From Christensenella sp. UBA4675 (GTDB lineage Bacteria; Bacillota; Clostridia; Christensenellales; Borkfalkiaceae): a stretch of DNA of 62,739 nt. This document shows, piece after piece, positions 15,985 through 24,341 of the stretch (the first letter of the stretch is position 1; each line of letters begins with the position of its first letter). The position numbers and the translations under genes were made by a program. The notes beneath the pieces were generated by a model. That model saw only the letters and a list, made by a program, of their open reading frames with translations, was not told the origin of the DNA and made no database searches. The stretch lies in contig DHLF01000004.1 of NCBI GenBank assembly GCA_002405165.1, forward strand, positions 1 through 62,739, given 5' to 3'.

Positions 15985-16821
15985 TTATTGTAATACCTTG
16001 GATAAAAAATCTTTAAGTCTTGGGTTTTGTGGATTTTCGAAAAAGTCTTTGGGGTTGTTTTCTTCTTTAATTTGCCCTTCGTCTATAAAGATAACGCGGT
16101 TTGCAACTTCTTTGGCAAAACCCATTTCGTGAGTTACGATAATCATAGTCATACCCGATTTTGCTAAATCTCTCATCAAATCCAAAACTTCGCCGACCAT
16201 TTCGGGGTCTAAGGCGGAAGTAGGCTCGTCGAACAGCATAACTTTTGGGTCCATAGCAAGCGCCCTAATAATAGCTATTCTTTGTTTTTGTCCGCCCGAT
16301 AAAGTAGACGGATAAACGTTTGCCTTTTCTTCTAGTCCGATTAGCTTTAAAAGCTCCATAGCGCGTGCTTTATTTGCCGTTAGTATTTCTTTTTTTGACT
16401 TATTAGGTATAATTTCTTTTTTGTTTTTTCTAAATAAATTGCCTATTCTTATAAAGAAATTTTTAAAAGCGATTTTGTTTCTATGCGATAATTGTATGTG
16501 ATTAGGCGCAAGCGTTATGTTTTTTAAAACGGTTTTATTATTAAACAAATTAAAATGTTGAAAAACCATTCCTATATGTTGGCGGTGCAAATTTATGTTT
16601 ACCTTTAAATCCGCAAGATTTACACCTTCGAACAATATTTCTCCGCCGGTGGGGTCTTCCATACAGTTTAAACATCTTAAAAACGTACTCTTACCGCAAC
16701 CCGATGGTCCTATTATTACTACGACTTCGCCTTTTTGAACTTGCAAATCTATACCTTTAAGGACTTCTTTATCCCCAAAAGATTTTTTTATGTTTTTTAC
16801 GTCTAAAATCATTTCACTCAT
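15985..16821 (-). CDS. glnQ: Polar amino-acid ABC transporter, ATP-binding subunit
   Basis: 278 residues, about 35 longer than typical GlnQ/ArtP. Walker A GPSGCGKS is at 38-45, Q-loop Q88, signature LSGGQ 174-178, Walker B VMLFDEP 194-200 and the switch histidine in IIVTHEMGF. The extra length is a lysine-rich insertion at about residues 109-148, just before the helical subdomain, which normal family members lack. It energises amino-acid uptake with the permease and binding protein encoded upstream; the permease stop is only three bases before this start. AAAGGTG precedes the ATG. ArgR-like boxes upstream of the operon suggest arginine as substrate. Confidence 0.9.
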   Translation of the reverse strand: MSEMILDVKNIKKSFGDKEVLKGIDLQVQKGEVVVIIGPSGCGKSTFLRCLNCMEDPTGGEILFEGVNLADLKVNINLHRQHIGMVFQHFNLFNNKTVLKNITLAPNHIQLSHRNKIAFKNFFIRIGNLFRKNKKEIIPNKSKKEILTANKARAMELLKLIGLEEKANVYPSTLSGGQKQRIAIIRALAMDPKVMLFDEPTSALDPEMVGEVLDLMRDLAKSGMTMIIVTHEMGFAKEVANRVIFIDEGQIKEENNPKDFFENPQNPRLKDFLSKVLQ

Positions 16822-16824
16822 ACT

Positions 16825-17559
16825 TTACACCTTTTCCCTACGCCTTGTCGTAGAACGAGTTTTGTCTGACTTTGCAAGAATTTTTTCTACTAATCTAATT
16901 ATTAAAGTAATAATTAAAACTATTAAAATGTATATTATTGCCATAAAAATATAAGGCGGTTGTTTATTGTATATTTCGTTTCCTAACGTTTTAAGCGACG
17001 TATATAAGTCGCTAACCGCTATAAACGATAAAACCGAAGTTTCCTTAACTAACGTTATCAATTCGTTGCCAAGCGTTGGTAAAATATTTTTAAAAGCTTG
17101 CGGAATTACGATTTTTACCATTGTAGTCGTGTAACTTAAACCTAACGCTCTACCCGCTTCTAACTGACCACTGTCGACAGAATTTATTCCGCCACGCATT
17201 ATTTCCGAAACGTACGCGCCCGAATTCATACCGAAAACTATTATTCCGACTAATTCGCTATCAACTCCCGTTATTCCTATAAGCGGAATTAAAACGTAAT
17301 ACGCTATCAATAACTGAACGACCATCGGCGTTCCACGAAATAATGCTACGTACGCTTTACAAATTTTATCTAAAATCTTTACGATTATGTTTCTGTTATA
17401 CGCAACTTGTATTAACGCTAAAATCGTACCTATAATTACGCCTAATATAAAACCGATTACCGCAATTTTTATCGTTATAAAAAAACCTTTTATTACAAAT
17501 TCTTTATAAAAAGGGGATTTTAGCGTGTCAAAAAAGACCTTCCATTGTTCTGAACTCAT
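16825..17559 (-). CDS. Polar amino-acid ABC transporter, permease subunit
   Basis: Start set at ATG 17557-17559 (244 residues) by AAGGAGAAAT. It has about five membrane helices; the EAA-type loop appears as EAGRALGLSYTTTMVKIVIPQAFKNILP, which docks the ATPase. It belongs to the HisM/GlnP/ArtQ family. It forms a homodimeric channel with the ATPase encoded immediately downstream and receives substrate from the lipoprotein encoded 81 bases upstream. Confidence 0.9.
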   Translation of the reverse strand: MSSEQWKVFFDTLKSPFYKEFVIKGFFITIKIAVIGFILGVIIGTILALIQVAYNRNIIVKILDKICKAYVALFRGTPMVVQLLIAYYVLIPLIGITGVDSELVGIIVFGMNSGAYVSEIMRGGINSVDSGQLEAGRALGLSYTTTMVKIVIPQAFKNILPTLGNELITLVKETSVLSFIAVSDLYTSLKTLGNEIYNKQPPYIFMAIIYILIVLIITLIIRLVEKILAKSDKTRSTTRRREKV

Positions 17560-17640
17560 ATTTCTCCTTAAACATAAGAATTTCTCCCACAAATGTGAGA
17601 GAGATTCTTTACAAAACTTAATGTTGTAATAAAAATTTTT

Positions 17641-18501
17641 TTATACGTTTTCGTCTGTGAAATCGTATCCGATTTTTTCACCTTCGCCACCGTTGTATTT
17701 ACTTACGATTTTATCAAATTCTCCGTTTTCTTTGATTTTAGCAAGGTAAGCGTTCATTTTAGCAACTAAATCGGTATTACCTTTTTTAATAAGAAAAGCG
17801 TAAGCTTCTTCCGTAAGGTCTACGTTAATCATTTTTAATCCGCTAACGTTAGCTACTAACGCGGTTGCGGGAGCTTTATCTATAATAACTGCGTCTATAT
17901 TTCCGTTTTTCATATCGGTTACAGCAGAAACTCCGTCTTCATATCCTTTTTGACTGGATTGACCTAATTTAAGAGTTCCGGTTATGTAGCTAAATCCCGT
18001 CGTACCCGATTGCGCACCTATTTTATTTTTAGTCTTTAATACAGCGTCTACTTCTTCTTTCGTTGTACAAGAATCAAACGAAGTATCGCTTGCCTTTACA
18101 ACTACTACTTGCGATGCGGAATAATATTCGGTTGAGAAATCAAAAGATGCTAAACGTTTGGGCGTGATTGACATTCCTGCCATACCAATATCGCCGTAGC
18201 CTGCGGATACTTGACTTTCTATAGCGTCAAAATCGATATTTTTAATTACGAGTTTGTAACCGTATTCATTTGCAAAACCTGCAGCAATTTCCATATCGAT
18301 TCCGTAAATTTTGCCCTTTTCGGTATATTCGAAAGGTGCAAAAGGACAATTCGTTAATACAGTAAATTTTGGTTTATCACCATCACCGCTTCCACTACTT
18401 TTGTTTCCACTTTCGCCATTTTTGTTTTTACAACCCGTTGCGCTTACTGCTCCGAATATGCAAAGCATTATTGCTAAAACTAAACTTAATATCTTTTTCA
18501 T
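17641..18501 (-). CDS. Amino-acid ABC transporter, substrate-binding lipoprotein
   Basis: 286 residues. The signal peptide ends with SATGC (Cys24), and a glycine/serine/lysine linker follows. The mature part is a type-3 extracellular solute-binding fold, with FTVLTNCPFAPFEYTEKGKIYG, GIDMEIAAGFANEYG and a C-terminal GEFDKIVSKYNGG. It is the first gene of the importer operon and is read from a textbook promoter. AAAGGAG precedes the ATG. Specificity cannot be read from the sequence alone, but ArgR-like operators point to arginine or a related cationic amino acid. Confidence 0.9.
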   Translation of the reverse strand: MKKILSLVLAIMLCIFGAVSATGCKNKNGESGNKSSGSGDGDKPKFTVLTNCPFAPFEYTEKGKIYGIDMEIAAGFANEYGYKLVIKNIDFDAIESQVSAGYGDIGMAGMSITPKRLASFDFSTEYYSASQVVVVKASDTSFDSCTTKEEVDAVLKTKNKIGAQSGTTGFSYITGTLKLGQSSQKGYEDGVSAVTDMKNGNIDAVIIDKAPATALVANVSGLKMINVDLTEEAYAFLIKKGNTDLVAKMNAYLAKIKENGEFDKIVSKYNGGEGEKIGYDFTDENV

Positions 18502-18541
18502 AACGTACTCCTTTCAAGCTCTCTTGCTTGTTTATGCACTT

Positions 18542-18570
18542 ATTATATTCCTTTATTTTTTACTTGTCAA
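18542..18570 (-). promoter_or_regulatory. Promoter of the amino-acid ABC operon
   Basis: On the minus strand TTGACA (18570-18565), 17 bases, TATAAT (18547-18542). Confidence 0.88.
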
Positions 18571-18577
18571 ACAATTT

Positions 18578-18672
18578 TGCATAAAAATTCAAAATATTTT
18601 TAAAAATTTTATTTTTTTATTGTTTTTTGCATATTTTATGCAGTTTTATGTATAATATGCAATTTTTATTCA
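18578..18672. promoter_or_regulatory. Cluster of ArgR-like boxes upstream of the ABC operon
   Basis: TGCATAAAAATTCA (18578-18591) fits the ArgR half-operator TGNATWWWWATNCA exactly. Related 13-15 base palindromes follow at 18628-18642 (TGCATATTTTATGCA), 18649-18661 and 18658-18672. The first box lies directly upstream of the -35. ArgR binds paired boxes as a hexamer with arginine; no argR gene is in this window. Confidence 0.45.
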
Positions 18673-18699
18673 ATGTGACGTTCAACAATGTGTGGAATA

Positions 18700-18736
18700 G
18701 CGGTGAAATTTTGCCAAACCCGCAAAATTTCACCGC
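18700..18736. other. Perfect 15-bp hairpin of unknown role
   Basis: GCGGTGAAATTTTGC and its exact complement around loop CAAACCC. A run of A, not T, follows on the plus strand and there is no T run on the minus-strand 3' side, so it is not a standard terminator for the minus-strand tcdA gene that ends 75 bases away. Confidence 0.6.
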
Positions 18737-18810
18737 CAAAAAAAATCTTTATTTTTTTAACGATACTTTATTGATTATAATAAAATAAATTTCGGCTAAA
18801 TATTTAACAG

Positions 18811-19521
18811 CTATTTTATTAAATCTAAAACAACTTCGCCCGCCATAATAAGCCCCGCCACCGACGGCACGAACGCAAGCGAACCGACTACACGCTTTCC
18901 GCCCTGTTCTTCGTCGGGAATTGCCTTTATAGCTTCTTCTTCGCTATACACGACTTTTAAAGAAGTAACGCCTTGCTCTTTAAGCTTTTTTCGCATAATT
19001 TTTGCCAAAGGGCAAATTTTTGTAGAATATATATCGGCAACTTTAAAGTTATACGCAAATTTTTTATTTCCTGCGCCCATACAACTAATTATTTGCGTTC
19101 CGCTTTTTTTGGCGTTTACAATTAGTAAAACTTTGGATTCTACGCTATCTATTGCGTCTACGATATAGTCGTAAGAAGATAAATCAAAGTCGTTTTGCGT
19201 ATCCTTATTATAATATATTTTATAAGTTTGAACTTCGCAATCGGGATTTATATCCAAAATTCTATTTTTTGCCACTACTACTTTATCTTTTCCTATAGTA
19301 GAAGATAAGGCTATAATTTGTCTATTTAAATTGCTTAAAGCAACTTCGTCCGCATCTATTAAAGCAATACTTCCTATACCGCTACGTGCAAGGGCTTCTA
19401 CACAATAACCGCCAACTCCGCCGACGCCGAATACCGCAACGCGCGAATTTGCGAGTTTTTCCATAGCGGTTTTGCCGAGCAACCTTTCCGAACGTGAAAA
19501 TCTTGATAAATTATTCTCCAT
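18811..19521 (-). CDS. tcdA: tRNA threonylcarbamoyladenosine dehydratase (ThiF/MoeB fold)
   Basis: 236 residues. The nucleotide-binding VAVFGVGGVGGYCVEALARSG (about 29-49) is followed by DADEVALSNLNRQI, the E1-like adenylation signature, and VDAIDSVESKVLL. The C-terminus VGSLAFVPSVAGLIMAGEVV is typical of TcdA/YgdL and not of sulphur-carrier activating enzymes, which have extra Cys pairs. It converts t6A37 of ANN-decoding tRNAs to the cyclic form. Together with tsaD and mtaB it is one of three t6A-pathway genes in the window. AGAGG precedes the ATG. Confidence 0.88.
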   Translation of the reverse strand: MENNLSRFSRSERLLGKTAMEKLANSRVAVFGVGGVGGYCVEALARSGIGSIALIDADEVALSNLNRQIIALSSTIGKDKVVVAKNRILDINPDCEVQTYKIYYNKDTQNDFDLSSYDYIVDAIDSVESKVLLIVNAKKSGTQIISCMGAGNKKFAYNFKVADIYSTKICPLAKIMRKKLKEQGVTSLKVVYSEEEAIKAIPDEEQGGKRVVGSLAFVPSVAGLIMAGEVVLDLIK

Positions 19522-19721
19522 AAAACAACCTCTTTTTTAAATAGGAATTAATTTTTGTTTTTTTGCATAAAAAAATTTATCCTTAAATAACAAAAATCTA
19601 TGTAACTCGAATTACTTAAAACGTAAAAATTTAAATTAAATTTTAATTTGAATAGATAAATTTTTTATAAATTAATTTTTTACTAACATTTCTCAGATAT
19701 TACGTAACCGAATTAAAATTT

Positions 19722-19747
19722 AATCGTCGGGCACTCGCCCGACGATT
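19722..19747 (-). terminator. Terminator after the 3-hydroxyacyl-CoA dehydrogenase gene
   Basis: AATCGTCGGGC/GCCCGACGATT with loop ACTC; on the minus strand it is followed by AAATTTTAATT. It abuts the gene's stop codon. Confidence 0.7.
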
Positions 19748-19748
19748 T

Positions 19749-20699
19749 TTAGTTATCGTATTTATAAAAACCTTCTCCCGAAGACTTTCCGAGTTTTCCT
19801 TTGTCAATATATTCTTTAAGCATTTTAGCCATTCCCTTAAAATTATAAGGAGCTAAAAAAGAAGGGATTTTAACGTACATACCTACGATATTATAAGCCG
19901 TTTTAAGCCCTACCACGTCTAAAATGCGGAACGGACCTTCCGGCGCGCCCGTACCCAAAGTCCACGCTTTATCTATACTTTCGGGGTCGGAAATTCCGTT
20001 TACGAATAAATCCATTGCAGAAAATAAAAACGGAACGAGCATAGAATTTAATAAATATCCCGATTTTTCTTTTTTAACGGGCAAAGCAATCATACGGATA
20101 CTTTGCGCAAATTTCATTATAACATCAAAATACTTCGGGTCGGTTTTAGGTTGTGCCATAACTTCCGCAGTATTGTTTTTCCAAATAGAATTTGCAAAGT
20201 GTAGCGCCAAAAACCTGTCGCTTCTTCCCGTAAATTTAGCGAGCTTCGACGGAAGCAACGTAGAAGAATTTGTTAAAAGTATCGTTTTTTCGTCCATCAG
20301 CGGTGCTAATTTTTGATAAAACGCTTTTTTTTGAGCCATATCTTCCGACATTGACTCTATTACCACGTCAGCGCCTTTTACAGCTTTCGATAAATCGAGT
20401 TCTAACTTTATAGATGAGTACGCGTTTTCCGATTTTTCCAAACATTCCGCTTTATCGAAATGGTCGTAATCCGCAATTCCCCTTGCCCAATTTTCGTAAG
20501 ATTTGCCTTCTTTGGTAGCCATAAAAGAAATGGTGTCGGCGTAAACTTTTCTTAAATTGTCGAGCTTAGGTTGAGTTCTAGTGATAGAGCTTTCACTCCT
20601 AAGCCATATGGTAACGTCGTATCCGCAATAAGCGCATTGATACGCAATTTGACTGCCTAAAACGCCTCCGCCTGCTACAACAACTTTTTTAATTTCCAT
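19749..20699 (-). CDS. 3-hydroxyacyl-CoA dehydrogenase family protein
   Basis: 316 residues. The NAD-binding fingerprint VVVAGGGVLGSQIAYQCAYCG (5-25) is followed by the ADVVIESMSED segment, NSSTLLPS and ALHFAN (catalytic His). The C-terminal helical domain has GTGAPEGPFRILDVVGL, and the protein ends in SGEGFYKYDN, the family's usual terminus. It oxidises or reduces 3-hydroxyacyl-CoA with NAD(H) in fatty-acid or butyrate metabolism. Compared with HbdA it carries about 30 extra residues after the first strand. GGAGATAAT precedes the ATG. It is monocistronic, with no neighbouring butyrate genes. Confidence 0.82.
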   Translation of the reverse strand: MEIKKVVVAGGGVLGSQIAYQCAYCGYDVTIWLRSESSITRTQPKLDNLRKVYADTISFMATKEGKSYENWARGIADYDHFDKAECLEKSENAYSSIKLELDLSKAVKGADVVIESMSEDMAQKKAFYQKLAPLMDEKTILLTNSSTLLPSKLAKFTGRSDRFLALHFANSIWKNNTAEVMAQPKTDPKYFDVIMKFAQSIRMIALPVKKEKSGYLLNSMLVPFLFSAMDLFVNGISDPESIDKAWTLGTGAPEGPFRILDVVGLKTAYNIVGMYVKIPSFLAPYNFKGMAKMLKEYIDKGKLGKSSGEGFYKYDN

Positions 20700-20822
20700 A
20701 TTATCTCCTTTACAAGCTTTCGCTAAATAAAAAACTTACAAGATAATTATTTACCTTATTTATTTTTTTGATACTTTGGATTATAGAAATTATACCACGA
20801 CTTTACCGTAAAATAAATAGTT

Positions 20823-21041
20823 TTACTGATTTTCCTGCGTTTTTTCTGCATTTTCTTTCTCTAACAGTTCTTTTTGCTTTTTCTTGTTTTGCGCCTTTAT
20901 AGAAATTGATTGCATTATATAAGTTACTATCATAATTATAACTATTACCACTAAAATCGCGAGCAAACCTTTCCACAAAACTTCTAAGGATTTTTTCAAA
21001 GCTTCTTTATCAGTTTTTATTGCAAGTAATAAATTTAACAT
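20823..21041 (-). CDS. Small membrane protein, probable gamma-like subunit of a Na+-pump decarboxylase
   Basis: Start placed at ATG 21039-21041 (72 residues) behind GGGGGATAAT. One membrane helix (about residues 26-45, LLAILVVIVIIMIVTYIM) precedes a lysine/glutamate-rich cytoplasmic tail. This layout, and its position 10 bases after a decarboxylase beta-subunit gene, resembles the poorly conserved OadG subunits that hold the decarboxylase complex together. The assignment rests mainly on context. Confidence 0.55.
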   Translation of the reverse strand: MLNLLLAIKTDKEALKKSLEVLWKGLLAILVVIVIIMIVTYIMQSISIKAQNKKKQKELLEKENAEKTQENQ

Positions 21042-21051
21042 ATTATCCCCC

Positions 21052-22173
21052 TTAAATAACAAGACCTATAATCAAACCGCCTACTATTGCGGAAGCTATT
21101 TGTCCCGAAACGTTTGCGCCTATTGCATGCATTAAAAGATAATTTCCCTTATCTTCTTTAAGTCCCATTTTATGCACTACCCTTGCCGACATAGGAAACG
21201 CCGATATTCCCGCCGCTCCTATCATAGGATTGATTTTTTCTTTACTGAATAAATTCATTATTTTAGCGCACATTACTCCGCCGACAGTATCAAATATAAA
21301 CGCAAACAATCCTAATCCCATTATCATTAAAGTGTTCCATTTTAAAAAGTTTTCCGCTTGCATTTGGAAAGCAATCGTAATTCCTAAAATTAAGGTAATT
21401 AAATTACACAAACTGTTTTTTGCAGTGTCTGCTAAACTTCCTAAAACTCCGCATTCGTTAAGCAAGTTTCCGAACATTAAAAATCCAACTAACGCTAAAC
21501 TTTTCGGAGCTATTAAACCCGCTACCAAAGTTATTACTATGGGAAATAATATTTTAACGGTTTTACTTGCCCTTTTATTAGTGTAATTCATTCTTATCAT
21601 TCTTTCTTTTTTAGTGGTAACGCATTTTATTACCGCAGGTTGAATGATGGGAACAAGCGCCATATAAGAATACGCTACTACCATTATAGGTCCTAAATAT
21701 TGACTTCCTAATTTCATTGCGACTAATATAGAAGTAGGTCCGTCCGCCGCGCCTATAATTCCGATAGACGCCGCATCAAACACGTTAAATCCTAAAAGTG
21801 ATGCAAGTATCATAGTTAAAAATATACCTATTTGAGCAAACGCCCCTAAAATCATAAGTTTCGGGTTTACTATTAACGGCTCAAAATCTATCATTGCGCC
21901 TATTCCTATAAATAAAAGAATCGGCAAAGCTTCGCTAGCTTCTATACCCACTTCGAAAAGCCATTGAATAATTCCCCTACCTTCCGCTCCACCGGCCTCG
22001 GTTAAAACGTTGCTGAAAGGAATGTTTACAAGTATCGCCCCGAATCCAATCGGCAACAATAACGCAGGTTCCATATCCTTTTTAATTGCAAGATAAATAA
22101 GTACTAGACCTATTATCCACATAACTACGTGTTGCCACTCTATTTTCTTAACGGTTTCTAATAAAAAATCCAT
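21052..22173 (-). CDS. Sodium-ion-translocating decarboxylase, beta subunit
   Basis: 373 residues with about nine to eleven membrane helices. Family landmarks are LLPIGFGAILVNIPFS near the start, LFIGIGAMIDFEPLI, and IGIIGAADGPTSI containing the conserved aspartate of the ion channel. It belongs to the OadB/GcdB/MmdB group, which couples decarboxylation to Na+ export. The carboxyltransferase (alpha) and biotin carrier genes are not nearby, so they must be encoded elsewhere if the pump is functional. GGAGGT precedes the ATG. The 180-base leader contains a riboswitch-like RNA with a terminator. Confidence 0.9.
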   Translation of the reverse strand: MDFLLETVKKIEWQHVVMWIIGLVLIYLAIKKDMEPALLLPIGFGAILVNIPFSNVLTEAGGAEGRGIIQWLFEVGIEASEALPILLFIGIGAMIDFEPLIVNPKLMILGAFAQIGIFLTMILASLLGFNVFDAASIGIIGAADGPTSILVAMKLGSQYLGPIMVVAYSYMALVPIIQPAVIKCVTTKKERMIRMNYTNKRASKTVKILFPIVITLVAGLIAPKSLALVGFLMFGNLLNECGVLGSLADTAKNSLCNLITLILGITIAFQMQAENFLKWNTLMIMGLGLFAFIFDTVGGVMCAKIMNLFSKEKINPMIGAAGISAFPMSARVVHKMGLKEDKGNYLLMHAIGANVSGQIASAIVGGLIIGLVI

Positions 22174-22244
22174 TTTTACCTCCGTAAAAATCGCTAAAAA
22201 TAGCTTATAATCATTTTAATATTTAAATACTTTAACGAAAAAAA

Positions 22245-22365
22245 TAAAGACCACATCGTAAAAATACGATATGGTCTGGTCATTTAAAATTAAACCGGGG
22301 CTTTTTGCTTTTGCCCGTGATACCGATTTAATTGCAAGCACGCTTGCCGACTACTCCCCATAGGA
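22245..22365 (-). ncRNA. Riboswitch-like leader RNA with terminator (yybP-ykoY-like core)
   Basis: On the minus strand TATGGGGAGTAGTCGG starts a structured region whose closing helix pairs TATGG (22362-22358) with CCATA (22274-22270). GGGGAGTAG followed by a closing AGACC is the pattern I know from the Mn2+-sensing yybP-ykoY class. The same CCATA strand is also the 5' arm of a 12-bp terminator (22249-22276, GACCATATCGTA/TACGATGTGGTC, then TTTATTTTTTT). Ligand-bound closing helix and terminator are therefore mutually exclusive, an ON-switch design. Internal loops differ from the Mn2+ consensus as I recall it, so the ligand is uncertain (Mn2+ or possibly another cation). Confidence 0.6.
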
Positions 22366-22383
22366 AATATTCTTATTATTTTT

Positions 22384-22418
22384 ATTATATGCTTAACACA
22401 TTTTTTTGTCAAGCATAT
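22384..22418 (-). promoter_or_regulatory. Promoter and palindromic operator of the decarboxylase operon
   Basis: TTGACA (22412-22407), 17 bases, TATAAT (22389-22384) on the minus strand. An inverted repeat with 12-base arms (ATATGCTTAACA / TGTCAAGCATAT, one mismatch, 8-base centre, 22387-22418) covers the -35 and half of the -10, as a repressor site would. Confidence 0.75.
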
Positions 22419-22524
22419 AAAAATATTGACTTAAAATATAATATATAATCGACGATTTTAATAATAACACTTAAAAATCCAAAAACACGACTTAATTTAA
22501 AATTGCATTTTACTTGCTAAAATT

Positions 22525-23691
22525 TTATAAGGATAAAAGGTAAATTTCTTTTATTTCTTTTTTATTTAAAACTTTATAGCCTGTCGTCATTATAAAAGTA
22601 GCGTCTACAATATCGTCTATCATATCTTTTTTAACACCTAAATCGGTTAAATTCATAACAAGCCCTAAATCTTTCATCCATTTTTCCATTCTATTTAAGC
22701 CTTCTTCCGCAACTTGTTTTTCGCTTTTACCGTTATCGTCAACATTCCAAACGGTTTTAGCGTATCTTGCAAACTTTGCTTGTCCGTACGGCAAAATATG
22801 ACGATAGTATGCCAAAGACACCGCCGACAAAGTCATGCCGTGCGTTGCGTTAGTAATTGCTCCTACAGCTTGTCCTAGCATATGTACTTCCCAATCGGTA
22901 CTTTTCCCCTTAGCAACCAATGTATTTAACGCCCAAGTTGCAGTCCACATAATATTGCTTCTCGCCTCGTAATCGGTAGGATTTTTAACGGCTATGTTTG
23001 CGCTATGAATTAAACTGCGTAACAATCCTTCCATTATATAATCGCTCGTATTGTCGTCCGTTCCCGAAAAATATTGTTCTAAAATATGCGACATAATATC
23101 GTAAATTCCCGATATCATTTGATATTTTGGCAACGTGAAAGTAAACTCGGGATTTAAAATAGAAAATTTTGGAAAAACGTTTTCGCCAAACACTTTTCCG
23201 ACTTTTAAATTCTTCTCTTTATTAGTGATAACCGAACCGCCGTTCATTTCGCTACCCGTTCCGACCATCGTTAAAACGCAACCGACGGGAACGATTTTGC
23301 AAGTGGGCTCGTTAAATTTTACAAAATAATTTTCCCATATATCTTCTTTACAATTTACGGACACCGATACGGCTTTTGAATAATCGCAAACCGAACCTCC
23401 GCCTACAGCCAAAATAAAATCGGCTTTACAATTTCTTGCTTTTTCAACACCTTCTAATAATTTTTCATACGTCGGATTAGGCATAACTCCGCCGTCTTCA
23501 AAAACCGATTTATCGCACTCCTTTAATATAGCTAAAATTTTATCGTAAATACCGTTCTTTTTTATTGAACCGCCACCATAAACAAGTAAAACGTTTTTGC
23601 CATATTTTTTAAGTTCATCTTTTAAATTATCTAATGATTTATTTCCAAAATAAAGTTTTGTCGGATTACAATAACTAAAATTTCCTAACAT
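22525..23691 (-). CDS. Iron-containing alcohol dehydrogenase (butanol dehydrogenase-like)
   Basis: 388 residues. NVLLVYGGGSIKKNGIYD (33-50), PNPTYEKLLEGVEKAR and ILAVGGGSVCDYSKAVSV (the nucleotide-binding GGGS) are followed by the metal ligands in the H-x3-Q region (SHILEQYFSG) and the two-histidine segment WEVHMLGQ / THGMTLSAV. Closest in pattern to the NAD(P)H-dependent BdhA/YqhD branch, reducing aldehydes to alcohols in fermentation. AGGAGAG precedes the ATG. Promoter TTGAAA-17-TATAAT upstream. Confidence 0.9.
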   Translation of the reverse strand: MLGNFSYCNPTKLYFGNKSLDNLKDELKKYGKNVLLVYGGGSIKKNGIYDKILAILKECDKSVFEDGGVMPNPTYEKLLEGVEKARNCKADFILAVGGGSVCDYSKAVSVSVNCKEDIWENYFVKFNEPTCKIVPVGCVLTMVGTGSEMNGGSVITNKEKNLKVGKVFGENVFPKFSILNPEFTFTLPKYQMISGIYDIMSHILEQYFSGTDDNTSDYIMEGLLRSLIHSANIAVKNPTDYEARSNIMWTATWALNTLVAKGKSTDWEVHMLGQAVGAITNATHGMTLSAVSLAYYRHILPYGQAKFARYAKTVWNVDDNGKSEKQVAEEGLNRMEKWMKDLGLVMNLTDLGVKKDMIDDIVDATFIMTTGYKVLNKKEIKEIYLLSL

Positions 23692-23717
23692 GTAACTCTC
23701 CTATAATTTTTTCTTTT

Positions 23718-23746
23718 ATTATACAATTATATAGTTAATATTTCAA
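23718..23746 (-). promoter_or_regulatory. Promoter of the iron alcohol dehydrogenase gene
   Basis: Minus strand TTGAAA (23746-23741), 17 bases, TATAAT (23723-23718). Confidence 0.75.
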
Positions 23747-23825
23747 TAAAAAATTAAATTTTACGTCAAAAAATTTTCTTACGCTAAACGGCATAATAAC
23801 CCGTTAGCAGTAAATCTACACGCTT

Positions 23826-24341
23826 TTATGGCAAAGTAAATTTATTTACGTCAACGCATTCTATTTTAAGTAACTCAATTTTTTTATCTATTCCGCCCGC
23901 ATAGCCCGTTAAAGAACCGTTAGTTCCGACTACTCTATGGCAAGGTATTATTATGGATATAGAATTTCTTCCTACCGCTCCGCCAACCGCTTGCGCGGAC
24001 GCTCTTTTGCCCGTTTCAGTTTCTATTTGCTTGGCAATTTTTCCGTATGTAGAAGTTTGCCCGTACGGAATTTCAAGCATTATTTCCCATACGCGTTTAC
24101 GAAACGAAGAAATATTCCCCATTGAAATAGGTGGAATAAAATTCGGTTTTTCTCCCGAAAAATATTCGTCTAACCATTTTTTAGTAAGCTTAAAAATTTC
24201 TAGTTCTTTATACTCGAACTCCTCGGGCAAGTTATCGGCAAAATATTTTTGCCCGTTAAACCATAGCCCCGTAAGAAAATTTCCGTCGCTCGCAATAAAT
24301 ATTTTGCCTAAACGCGAATTATATTTACTAACGTAAACCAT
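23826..24341 (-). CDS. ogt: Methylated-DNA-[protein]-cysteine S-methyltransferase
   Basis: Start at ATG 24339-24341 (171 residues), which has GGAG six bases upstream; the longer frame adds eight residues without a ribosome site. The active-site motif IIPCHRVVG contains the acceptor cysteine. Before it are VWEIMLEIPYGQTSTYGKIA and AQAVGGAVGRN, which form the helix-turn-helix that flips the damaged base, and after it GYAGGIDKK. It removes methyl from O6-methylguanine in a suicide reaction. It stands alone downstream of the tRNA terminator. Confidence 0.92.
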   Translation of the reverse strand: MVYVSKYNSRLGKIFIASDGNFLTGLWFNGQKYFADNLPEEFEYKELEIFKLTKKWLDEYFSGEKPNFIPPISMGNISSFRKRVWEIMLEIPYGQTSTYGKIAKQIETETGKRASAQAVGGAVGRNSISIIIPCHRVVGTNGSLTGYAGGIDKKIELLKIECVDVNKFTLP

